16,388 nucleotides of DNA from an uncultured Paraglaciecola sp. (GTDB lineage: Bacteria; Pseudomonadota; Gammaproteobacteria; Enterobacterales; Alteromonadaceae). The position numbers were made by a program, and so were the translations under genes. How positions within the stretch are numbered: position 1 is the stretch's first letter; every line of letters starts with the position of its first letter. Below, piece by piece: positions 1 through 7,168 of the stretch. The stretch is from positions 1-16,388 of the forward strand of contig CAJQKX010000439.1 in NCBI GenBank assembly GCA_905479025.1. The letters are read 5' to 3'. The notes under the pieces were generated by a model. The model had not been told where the DNA came from. It worked only from the letters and a program-made list of their open reading frames with translations, and did not search any database.

Positions 1-900
1 ATCATTGCCTTTTATCATGTCCGATTTATCCCTCGTGCGCCTCGTAATTTAACTGATACAGTTCCTCTAATAAAATATGGCCTTAACATTATTGGAGCGG
101 GGCTGGTATCTTTTTTAAATGGTAGCTGGCCAGTACTCATTGCGGGTCAACTCTTTGGAACAAAGGCGACAGGTTATTATCAATTTAGCAATACGGTTGC
201 TCGGTTGCCGATGAATAAAATTGCGAGCATTTTCGCTTCTGTTGCTTTTCCTGTTTTTTCTCGAATGCAAGATAATAAAAAGCAATTGAAAAACACTTTC
301 TTACAAATGCATAAATATCTATTTATTGTCATTGCACCTATGTTTGCTGGCATGGCCCTCTGTGCGCCGCAGTTCGTGCCGATTTTATTAGGAAATCAAT
401 GGCTGCCCATTATTGTTCCGGTTCAAATACTATGTGTAGCCAATATTTTGGGTGGTAGTACCTTTTTGATGCCTGTTTTACTTGATGGTTTGGGTAGGGC
501 GGATGTGAGTTTTAAATATGAGCTTTTAATGATGTTTATATTCCCTGCCGCTTTATTAACGGGGACTCAGTGGGGGTTAAATGGAATGCTTTTGGCGTTA
601 GCCATGGCAACACCGATTGGCTATGTTTTCCTGGTTAGCAATGTGCTGGCGACGCTGGAGCTAAGTGCCAATGAGTTTATAAAAAGTTTGAGTGGCCCTA
701 TAACGTGCTCGATAGCTATGGTTTTTGCAGTATTGACTATTGAAAATTATTCAAATACTGACAGCATCGCTATTATTTTGGCTTCAAAAATTCTCGTAGG
801 GTTGGCAGCATACTCGTTACTATATTGTTTATTTTGGCCGCATGATATCAGCAAGATCTGGCGTTTGATAAGAGGGCGTGGGGAAGTGGTGGAGGCGTGA
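1..900 (+). CDS. Wzx-type polysaccharide flippase, 5'-truncated by the window edge
   Basis: The reading frame is open from base 1 to the TGA at 898-900, giving 299 residues. About the first third to two fifths of a usual 450-500 residue flippase is missing. The visible part alternates hydrophobic helices with short polar loops. It includes a segment rich in Asn, Pro and Ile followed by AFPVFSRMQDN and then a helix ending in LLGNQW, the arrangement typical of the WzxC/AmsL-like branch of the oligosaccharidyl-lipid flippase superfamily. The family moves undecaprenyl-diphosphate-linked repeat units from the cytoplasmic to the periplasmic face of the inner membrane. The stop overlaps the GTG start of the polymerase/ligase gene, so the two are probably co-translated. 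The internal ATG at 205 is not the true start, because homologous-looking sequence continues upstream to the window edge. The family call is firm; the transported substrate is unknown. Confidence 0.9.
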   Translation: MIAFYHVRFIPRAPRNLTDTVPLIKYGLNIIGAGLVSFLNGSWPVLIAGQLFGTKATGYYQFSNTVARLPMNKIASIFASVAFPVFSRMQDNKKQLKNTFLQMHKYLFIVIAPMFAGMALCAPQFVPILLGNQWLPIIVPVQILCVANILGGSTFLMPVLLDGLGRADVSFKYELLMMFIFPAALLTGTQWGLNGMLLALAMATPIGYVFLVSNVLATLELSANEFIKSLSGPITCSIAMVFAVLTIENYSNTDSIAIILASKILVGLAAYSLLYCLFWPHDISKIWRLIRGRGEVVEA

Positions 901-2147
901 GCGAAGAAATCGTCAATGAAAAAAATCAACTGCCGCGCTATTTTGTATTCCTCGGCTATGCCTATTTGTTCATCTACTACGTTAGGCCGCAAGATAATAT
1001 CCCTGGGCTAGATGCCGTTCCGTGGGTGGGCGTTTTATTTCTTCTGTTTACCATTCTTAGCGTTTTGCATATCAAGCGAGAGGTATTCTCTACTCCTTTG
1101 GCGCTTTTATTTTGGCTGGCCATTTTATTTGCTATTTCAGGTATAGGGGCGGTGAGCGTTGTATCTTATAAAATGGCGCTTAAATGGATCGCTCAGGTTT
1201 TTCCGCAATGCGTGGGTCTTTATATTATTTTTCGTGAGCGTCATCGCTTTAATAAGTTGCTAGATTTTTGGTGTTTTATTTATTTCTGTATGGCACTTGT
1301 TACGCTAAAAAATGCCCCATTAGGGCCGGGTGATTTTAGTGGTGACCCCAACGATGCTGCTTTAGCACTAAGCATTGGGCTCCCGTTCGCGGTTTACGGA
1401 TATTTAGATACTAATAAGAGCTCAAGGGGGCGCTTTGCCTGCTTCGCTACAGTAGGTCTGATTATCGCAGCGATCATTGCTACTGGTTCGAGAGGCGGTT
1501 TTTTAGGTTTTCTTGCGGTGATACTTACAATATGGTGGTTGTCTCCCAGTAGAGCAAAAATAGCAGGTTACGCTATGGTACTTGGTATCTTTTTCGGTGG
1601 TCTAGTCCTAGCTTGGTTGCCTGAAAAGTATCTTGGTGAAGTCGCTTCAATTGCTGATAAAGAAGACTCAACTAGAATTGAAAGGTTACACACCTGGGAG
1701 ATGGGCTGGCTAATGTTTAAAGACAACCCAATAGTGGGTGCTGGTGCAGGAAATTTTAAGAACACTTCGCATTTGTATCAAGAGCAAACATCTTGGTGGA
1801 CAGGACAAAATAAGTCATTGAGTGGCCGGGCAGCCCATTCACTTTATTTTCAGGTGATACCTGAGCTGGGCTTGGTGGGGATTTCTATTTATGCATATAT
1901 CATGTTCTGGATGCCTTTGAAGCTTTTAGCATTAAGAAAACGGCTTTCAAAAGAGAGAGGTGAAGAATTTCAGTTGCGGAAGGCTTGTGATATTTTGATA
2001 GCCGGAATGGCGGGTTACGCCACTGCGGGTACGTTTATTTCGGTAGCTTATTACCCTCATATAACGATTTGGCTTTTTATGTATGCAATCGTGATGCATC
2101 TTGGGCGTGATATCGTTGTGAACCCAAATGCTCTGAAAATGTCTTGA
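897..2147 (+). CDS. O-antigen ligase / Wzy polymerase-like membrane protein
   Basis: This 416-residue integral membrane protein has about ten hydrophobic segments. It carries hallmarks of the Wzy_C (O-antigen ligase-like) domain: SGDPNDAALALSIG near residues 148-161, ATGSRGGFLGF near 195-205, a periplasmic loop with TRIERLHTWEMGW near 259-271 and NPIVGAGAGNF near 277-287, then AHSLYFQVIPELGLVG near 313-328 with the conserved His. Proteins of this family polymerise lipid-linked repeats or ligate glycans to lipid A or proteins on the periplasmic side. Sequence alone does not separate the two activities; its place next to a flippase favours the Wzy role (inference). The start is a GTG overlapping the flippase stop as GTGA, with GGGAAG at 881-886 as a possible ribosome binding site. 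The gene ends 150 bases before a convergent glycosyltransferase gene, and I see no clear hairpin terminator between them. Confidence 0.85.
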   Translation: MSEEIVNEKNQLPRYFVFLGYAYLFIYYVRPQDNIPGLDAVPWVGVLFLLFTILSVLHIKREVFSTPLALLFWLAILFAISGIGAVSVVSYKMALKWIAQVFPQCVGLYIIFRERHRFNKLLDFWCFIYFCMALVTLKNAPLGPGDFSGDPNDAALALSIGLPFAVYGYLDTNKSSRGRFACFATVGLIIAAIIATGSRGGFLGFLAVILTIWWLSPSRAKIAGYAMVLGIFFGGLVLAWLPEKYLGEVASIADKEDSTRIERLHTWEMGWLMFKDNPIVGAGAGNFKNTSHLYQEQTSWWTGQNKSLSGRAAHSLYFQVIPELGLVGISIYAYIMFWMPLKLLALRKRLSKERGEEFQLRKACDILIAGMAGYATAGTFISVAYYPHITIWLFMYAIVMHLGRDIVVNPNALKMS

Positions 2148-2297
2148 TTAGGTTGTGAAGCTCCACGAGCAAAGAGAATTTTGAGGGAGCGAAGACATAC
2201 TTTCAATTATTCCAAGTCAGCTTTTTAACAACCCAATAAATTTTTATAATGATTTTCTGCCTCTGAATAGGGCGCGAGTTTTGTAAAGGGACTTATA

Positions 2298-3437
2298 CTA
2301 GGCCGGTAAAATATGTTGTAGAACTTTATCATAAAGGCTTTTTGTTTTTTCTGCGTAGCAATCTAGGGTAAATTCTTTTTTGAAGCGACAATTGGCTTTT
2401 TCTGCGAGCCTTTGCCGCTCTGGCTCATTCTCCATGAGCTTTTTCAAAGCATAAGCTAGGGATTTTACGCTTTCTGGTTCTACTAACAGCCCGTCTGCGC
2501 CATCCTCGATGACAGTAGGTATACCATCAACGTTTGTCGCGATCCGTGCTTTACTTCGTGCCATTGCTTCGAGAAGAACTCGTCCCATGGCTTCTGTGCG
2601 TGATGGGAGCGCAAAAATGTTGCATGCGTCAATGGTCTTAGGTACCGCTGAGAAATCAACCGGCTTTTTTATCACTATGTTTTTGCTACCGGCTGAGAGT
2701 AGTTTTAAGTATTGGATCTCTTGGGTTGAAAAAAACCCAATTAAGTGAAGTTTCCATTTCGGAAATTCATCGGTAAGCATACTAAAGGCTTCAATTAATA
2801 TGTCCATTCCTTTTATATGAGCAGGGAAACCAATGCTCAAAATGATATTTTCGGTATTATTCTTATATGGCGAGGATGGTATCTGCGTATAGTCGAAGAA
2901 AGACATTATTGCAGTTTTTGAGTTCAATGAGCCCTTGTCAATCTGATTTTCAAATAGTAGTTTAATACCATCTGCGTTTTTTAGTGTTATGTGGCTTATT
3001 ATCGGAAAAAACCTTCGTTTTAGAGAAGTGCCTTGTTTATTGGTGTTTTTCTGTAGTACTGCTGAGTGATAAACTCCGTTAACTTCGATGATTAGTTTAC
3101 AGCGGTATATTTTTTTTATGATAAGGCCGATTAAACCTGTTTTAAGTGGGTCATAGGTGACCACTATGTCGAGCTTCTTTTTTGCTTTCAGTTTATGTGC
3201 TTGCTGTAATGCGGACGCTAGGAGTTTTATTTTAGTTAGAAAGCCATATCGATTGCCCATTTTTTTACATATTATTTTATAAGCACCTGCCGTTATTTCT
3301 TGATGTGAGTCACTTATTGAAACAACGGTACCTTCACTGAAGTCGGATAATCGATCGTATTTCTTCGTGATAGTTTCGGATAAAGAGTAAATGGGCCCAG
3401 GCAGGATATGGAGTATAGATGGTTTGCTATTTTTCAT
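2298..3437 (-). CDS. GT4-family glycosyltransferase, last gene of the minus-strand block
   Basis: A 379-residue GT-B-fold enzyme that would add one sugar to a growing lipid-linked oligosaccharide at the inner membrane. The N-terminal Rossmann half starts KPSILHILPGP (residues 5-15). The C-terminal half shows IILSIGFPAHIKGMDILIEA near 198-217, a conserved acceptor/donor segment, and the EX7E motif EAMGRVLLE (Glu282, Glu290) followed by VDGIPTVIEDGADGLLV. These are Glycos_transf_1 features, and the length is normal. The frame extends to an ATG at 3501-3503, but those extra 22 residues (MRETVTRPLS...) look unlike the family start, and a promoter-like pair at 3513-3541 would place transcription start almost on that codon. 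I therefore prefer the ATG at 3435-3437, which has no strong Shine-Dalgarno sequence. The DNA is visibly A/T-richer than the amidotransferase or the GT2 gene, hinting at separate acquisition. Sugar specificity cannot be read. Confidence 0.85.
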   Translation of the reverse strand: MKNSKPSILHILPGPIYSLSETITKKYDRLSDFSEGTVVSISDSHQEITAGAYKIICKKMGNRYGFLTKIKLLASALQQAHKLKAKKKLDIVVTYDPLKTGLIGLIIKKIYRCKLIIEVNGVYHSAVLQKNTNKQGTSLKRRFFPIISHITLKNADGIKLLFENQIDKGSLNSKTAIMSFFDYTQIPSSPYKNNTENIILSIGFPAHIKGMDILIEAFSMLTDEFPKWKLHLIGFFSTQEIQYLKLLSAGSKNIVIKKPVDFSAVPKTIDACNIFALPSRTEAMGRVLLEAMARSKARIATNVDGIPTVIEDGADGLLVEPESVKSLAYALKKLMENEPERQRLAEKANCRFKKEFTLDCYAEKTKSLYDKVLQHILPA

Positions 3438-3512
3438 AAATTTAACGTAGATTCTTTTTTTGAGAGTGTTTAATGAGAGAGGGCGCGTCACGGTCTCTCT
3501 CATTAAGCGTTG

Positions 3513-3541
3513 ATTATTGACAGCAATACATATAAAGACAA
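3513..3541 (-). promoter_or_regulatory. Possible sigma70-type promoter before the last GT4 gene
   Basis: Read on the minus strand, TTGTCT (3541-3536) and AATAAT (3518-3513) are separated by 17 bases. That is four and five matches to the -35 and -10 consensus with ideal spacing. It lies in the 102-base gap between the beta-helix gene and the glycosyltransferase. It would start transcription near 3506, next to the longest possible ATG and about 70 bases before the preferred one. This is consensus matching by eye in A/T-rich DNA, so chance occurrence is possible. Confidence 0.35.
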
Positions 3542-3605
3542 GTCGTTAGCAGGAAAGTAGTTTGTGGTGGAAAATTTTGAGGGGCAGCCACCAATTGTTG
3601 CTTAA

Positions 3606-5435
3606 TCATTCGGGTATTATTGTGACCGTGAGGGTTGGGCTGTTAGGAGCGGATTTCAAGTTAGCATTAGCTGGTTTTTCCATGATCCCAATTGGGCCAA
3701 TAACCTCCACGCCCACTAGATATACTCCTTGCTGCGCACCGCCAATCCCTCCGCTTAACGCGGGAGAGCCGGTTTCAAGTCGGTAGTCAGACCCAAAGAG
3801 AGGGTCGCCGTAATTATCATGTCTAGCTAGGCCAGAAGAGGAGAAGAGGCTGTCTGCCGAATTGAAGTTTAGACCCTTCCACTCATATCGCTGGCTAGTG
3901 AGCGTGGTTCCCTGATCCAAGTTGTAGTCGGCGTATTCTACGCCGGTGCCAAAAGCGGTGGAGTCAGTGAAGTCTGCCCACATCTTTCTGCAGTTGAGCA
4001 TGATGTTGTTGAAAATCGCAGCCTTGTAACCTTGCCGAAATGTTATCGCGGCTGTTTCGCCCGCTCCTCGACCAAGAAAAACGTTGTTACACCACCAATG
4101 CTTCTCACCGGAGTTATCGCCATTTTTCCCGGCTGATCCTGGCCAATGATAGATAGCCGTGCGCCCATTATTTTTAAACAAATTGCCTTGGACTATTGTA
4201 TATGAGTGACTGACACCGCCGCTCCCTGAGGCTCCATACATCACACCATAATAGGTATCGTCGATGCTAAATCTTACGGAAGTCGATGTATCTCCGGTAG
4301 CAGTTTTTTTATGGTAAACAAGCGAGGCGGCCCGCGAAACATCGCAGCGCTGAACCGATAGATTTTTACCTTCATAAGTAAAAACACCTGAGGTATTTTG
4401 GTTCGTATTGGAGCCAGCCGTTTGAATATTCGTTGCAGAGGAGCGCCACACTTTGCCGCCATCTACGCCCCAGAGCATATAGGCGCCATTGTTCATGCCT
4501 GAACGTCCGTTGATGTTTTCTGCAGAGCAAAGTTCAACATTTATACTGGTTGAGCCCCCATAGTGATAAAAGACACCGAAACCATTTGCTATTGCACTAG
4601 CGTCCAAGTCGGAAAATTTTATCCCTCTATATGTGTGGAAACTCTCGCCGGATTTAGCATAAAAGCCAGCTCTCATTGAGGAGCCCAAGCCACTTACTGT
4701 CCATTCATACCCCGGCCAATTTCTCACATAAAGTCTTGAGTTCTCCCCAGAGCGGCTGCTTGGCGCCGGAAGCATGTATAGGCCGCTCCATCCAGCCAGC
4801 TCTGTTGTGTAAGAATCATCTACAATTGTTACTCCCTTACCGTACAGATATCGTTTGGCGCTAGTATTTGCGATAGCAATGTGCAGGTCGTTATAAGGGG
4901 CGGATTGTGTACCGTTGCCGTTAACGCTGGAATTTGCATCATAAAATATTGCTGCATCGTCACTAGCAACAGTGGCATCATCAATGACCCCATAAGCGAC
5001 GGTATGGTTATCACCGAAATGAAGAGCTGCCCCCCCGTTCGGATTGGATAATTTTGCCCAAATCCGGTGATCTCCAGCAATCGTTTTGCTAGCTACTGTT
5101 ACGTCGAAAGCCTTCACATCCGCTTCTCCGTCTGCCCATATCAAGGAGCCACTTACAGCATTATGGGGGTCGCCTCCGGTGCTATATTGCACAGATACTT
5201 GACCTTCTGTGCCGTGTGTACGACAAACGTAAAAAGTGTGCGTGCCAGCAGAATTCAATTCTGAATAGTCGACATAGAACCCAAGCCTGCCCGCGCTAGA
5301 AAGACTTATTTTAAGCGGGGCTGCTGTGCCGGTTGCTGCGGCTGCTTGAGCGAACGCAATAGGTGATGCGAAAGTGAGCAGTTGAGCGGCGCCAATCGAT
5401 CCCAAAACACCCTTCATAAAATTTCTTCTTTGCAT
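3606..5435 (-). CDS. Tat-exported protein with Calx-beta-like domain and parallel beta-helix; possible polysaccharide lyase or epimerase
   Basis: About 609 residues from the ATG at 5433-5435. The N-terminus MQRRNFMKGVLGS is a twin-arginine signal (RRNFMK matches the RRxFLK pattern), followed by a hydrophobic stretch and a likely cleavage after AFA near residue 29, so the folded protein would be exported by Tat. Next, about 40-155, comes a beta-sandwich resembling Calx-beta, with GSLIWADGEADVKAFDVTV and AKLSNPNGGAALHFGD. The rest, to about 590, is rich in Asn, Gly and short beta repeats and ends with YGDPLFGSDYRLETGSPALSG, as in right-handed parallel beta-helix (pectate lyase/chondroitinase B-like) proteins. 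I cannot assign catalytic residues, so lyase, epimerase, hydrolase or binding roles all remain open. Its position among glycosyltransferase genes points to a role on the polymer made here. The frame also allows an ATG at 5463-5465, but that would put ten residues before the signal and has no Shine-Dalgarno sequence; the chosen start follows GGGAAAG closely. Confidence 0.8.
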   Translation of the reverse strand: MQRRNFMKGVLGSIGAAQLLTFASPIAFAQAAAATGTAAPLKISLSSAGRLGFYVDYSELNSAGTHTFYVCRTHGTEGQVSVQYSTGGDPHNAVSGSLIWADGEADVKAFDVTVASKTIAGDHRIWAKLSNPNGGAALHFGDNHTVAYGVIDDATVASDDAAIFYDANSSVNGNGTQSAPYNDLHIAIANTSAKRYLYGKGVTIVDDSYTTELAGWSGLYMLPAPSSRSGENSRLYVRNWPGYEWTVSGLGSSMRAGFYAKSGESFHTYRGIKFSDLDASAIANGFGVFYHYGGSTSINVELCSAENINGRSGMNNGAYMLWGVDGGKVWRSSATNIQTAGSNTNQNTSGVFTYEGKNLSVQRCDVSRAASLVYHKKTATGDTSTSVRFSIDDTYYGVMYGASGSGGVSHSYTIVQGNLFKNNGRTAIYHWPGSAGKNGDNSGEKHWWCNNVFLGRGAGETAAITFRQGYKAAIFNNIMLNCRKMWADFTDSTAFGTGVEYADYNLDQGTTLTSQRYEWKGLNFNSADSLFSSSGLARHDNYGDPLFGSDYRLETGSPALSGGIGGAQQGVYLVGVEVIGPIGIMEKPANANLKSAPNSPTLTVTIIPE

Positions 5436-5468
5436 GACTTTCCCGCTACATGAGGTACGTTTCATATA

Positions 5469-5496
5469 ATATTACAACTGTTTAAGTTTAAAGCAA
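5469..5496 (-). promoter_or_regulatory. Possible promoter before the beta-helix protein gene
   Basis: On the minus strand, TTGCTT (5496-5491) and TAATAT (5474-5469) are separated by 16 bases. That is three and four matches to the sigma70 -35 and -10 elements, so it is weak. Transcription would begin near 5462, at or just inside the upstream ATG (5463-5465), which would make the ATG at 5433-5435 the functional start. It lies in a 163-base gap, the longest gene-free stretch inside the minus-strand block. Confidence 0.25.
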
Positions 5497-5628
5497 GAAC
5501 CTTTTGGGCTACATGCCCGCACTTGCCTAAAGCGATCACCATTTTGTGGATTAGTTCACGGTGTTAAGGCGGCTCCGTCTGAGCGCTTAGCCATAATTTA
5601 TTTTTTTAAGGCACGCTTTGAAAAAGGA

Positions 5629-6765
5629 CTAATTTCTTTTTGATTTTTCTGGTCGACCTGCTAGCTTATTTATGGCCTGGTTAACATTGTCCTGAAACTT
5701 ATTATTGGATAGCAACAACTCGGCCTTTTGATAGCTATGCATTCTATATTTCTCAATTGCCTCGGGTGAATCCAAAAGCTTCAGCACGGCAAGTCCCCAA
5801 TCTTTTTCGTTTGAGTTATACGGCAATAGCGCGCCGTTGAACCCTGTTTGAACTATTTCATGTTGAGCCGTTATATCTCTTGATATTATCGCCATGCCCG
5901 CCGATATGGCTTCGCAGAGTGCAAGCCCCAACTCATCATGCCAAGAGGGGAATAAAAATATGCTGCATTCTTTATAAAGTTCCAATAATTCATCTCTGGG
6001 CATGCCATTGATTACTTTTATGTCTTTACATGCATAGCTAGGCGCGCAGGAGTCTGTCGACACGATTATAAGTTCGGCTTTTCCAGCTAAAAATTGGTTA
6101 AAAACAGTTACAATGAAGGGGCCGCCTTTTCGTTTAAAATCATTGCCTACAAATAGCAGTTTGTGTTTTTCATGAGGGGACTTTCTAACTGGCCGTGAGG
6201 TTATCGTAGGTATGTAGGTAACCAAAATTCTATCTGGCGGAACATTATATGTATTTACAAGAGAGTCTTTCACTTGTTGGGTTCTGGCTAAAAATACATC
6301 TGTATTTTTAAATATTGGATTGAACAGGGTAACATCGAATATTTTAATCAAAGCAGATTTCATTATTTTTCGTAAAGGCGATGCTTTCAATCGGCCCGCA
6401 TTGGCTAGCTGGGGTGTGGAATCCAAGGCAATTAGTGTAGGCTTTTTTGATATTTCAGATTTGAAAGGAGCAGCTAAATGATACGATTGAAAAAGTAAAA
6501 AATCATAATCGTCAAGATTTAACTTCGCTGTTCTAACTTTATATTTTATTGCGAAGGAAGAGTTAGTTATGCTGCTGAGGGTTAAATATTTTGGCGTTGG
6601 CGCAACTTCATAATCGCTTTCTTCAAAGTTAAGAGTCGATACGTTGATATTCGGTATCTCGCGGATTGCGGACTCTAGCAAAGTACTAAAAGTTTTACCC
6701 CCAAGTATTCTGGTGAAGATGCACAGCGCTTCCTTATTTTTAGGCATGAGTATCCATGTTGTCAT
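5629..6765 (-). CDS. GT4-like glycosyltransferase with Asp in place of the first EX7E Glu
   Basis: About 378 residues. The C-terminal half has the Glycos_transf_1 pattern: HKLLFVGNDFKRKGGPFIV near 201-219 (donor-binding region), then IFLFPSWHDELGLALCEAISAG near 269-290. Aligning on the Gly and second Glu, the first catalytic-motif position is Asp277 rather than Glu, with Glu285 retained, giving DX7E. This is a conservative change and the enzyme may well be active. The N-terminal half is less conserved, as usual for acceptor-binding domains. The frame can start at a TTG (6784-6786), ATG (6763-6765) or ATG (6745-6747). I use 6765; the ATG at 6747 is a strong alternative because it overlaps the stop of the upstream gene remnant as ATGCCTAA. 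That overlap suggests the gene was once translationally coupled to the gene that is now broken. The stop is 163-193 bases before the beta-helix gene, depending on that gene's start. Confidence 0.83.
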   Translation of the reverse strand: MTTWILMPKNKEALCIFTRILGGKTFSTLLESAIREIPNINVSTLNFEESDYEVAPTPKYLTLSSITNSSFAIKYKVRTAKLNLDDYDFLLFQSYHLAAPFKSEISKKPTLIALDSTPQLANAGRLKASPLRKIMKSALIKIFDVTLFNPIFKNTDVFLARTQQVKDSLVNTYNVPPDRILVTYIPTITSRPVRKSPHEKHKLLFVGNDFKRKGGPFIVTVFNQFLAGKAELIIVSTDSCAPSYACKDIKVINGMPRDELLELYKECSIFLFPSWHDELGLALCEAISAGMAIISRDITAQHEIVQTGFNGALLPYNSNEKDWGLAVLKLLDSPEAIEKYRMHSYQKAELLLSNNKFQDNVNQAINKLAGRPEKSKRN

Positions 6766-7168
6766 CTGACGATTCTTTCGAGACAAGATTGATGGCTTCT
6801 TGCCACATGGTTTGGTGTTTTATTTGGCCGTTAGTTTTTTCTGATCTCTCACGAATTTCGGATCTAGATCTAGTTTTGGATTCTTCAGTGAGACTGTTAA
6901 TTGCAGCTGCTAACTCTTGAGCATTGTCAAAGTTATAGAGCCCGTCTGCATCCCCAAATTGCGCTGCATGTCTTTGTCCGCGAAGTAATATCAGGCTGCC
7001 ATAGGTCTTCGTCTGAAAAAAAACGCCAGAAACAATGGCCGAGCTATCTATATGAGGGATAAGTATTGCATCAAAATTAGCAAACGTTTCAGGAAGCTCT
7101 TCTTCTCGAATAAACTTGTTTACGATGGTTGTGTCGATGCCTCTTTGATTTGAAATAGTTTTTAATTT
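6740..7168 (-). pseudogene. Headless C-terminal remnant of a glycosyltransferase
   Basis: This stretch looks empty if only ATG-initiated ORFs are considered. In the frame directly continuing from the TAA of the GT8 gene (7171-7169), it reads open for 142 codons to a TAA at 6742-6740. The peptide is protein-like: VNKFIREEELPETFANFDAI, then LIPHIDSSAIVSGVFFQTKT, then YGSLILLRG, and later FGDADGLYNFDNAQELAAAI. This resembles the end of a GT-B glycosyltransferase: an acceptor/donor loop with PHIDSSAIVSG, a YG turn, then a 'quiet region' helix. No ATG, GTG or TTG occurs in frame until an ATG near the C-terminus, and the N-terminal half of roughly 200 or more residues is absent. I infer a 5'-deleted gene whose front was lost when the GT8 gene or its flank was joined here. 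A weak alternative is a GT8 fusion split by a new stop, but the GT8 protein already looks complete. Confidence 0.75.

Noticed and set aside
2148..2297. Possible bidirectional terminator between convergent genes
   Set aside because: The only perfect stem is GCTC-CAC-GAGC near 2159-2169, four bases with no T-run on either side. No intrinsic terminator can be supported.
5560..5610. Hairpin with a nearby T-run (GGCT and AGCC around 5573-5593, then TTTATTTTTTT)
   Set aside because: The pairing arms are short and imperfect. On the minus strand, the direction of transcription here, the T-run reads as A and comes before the stem.
6860..6875. Short tandem GATCTA repeat inside the glycosyltransferase remnant
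   Set aside because: Only two units, encoding an ordinary RSRS-type stretch; too short to be a meaningful repeat.
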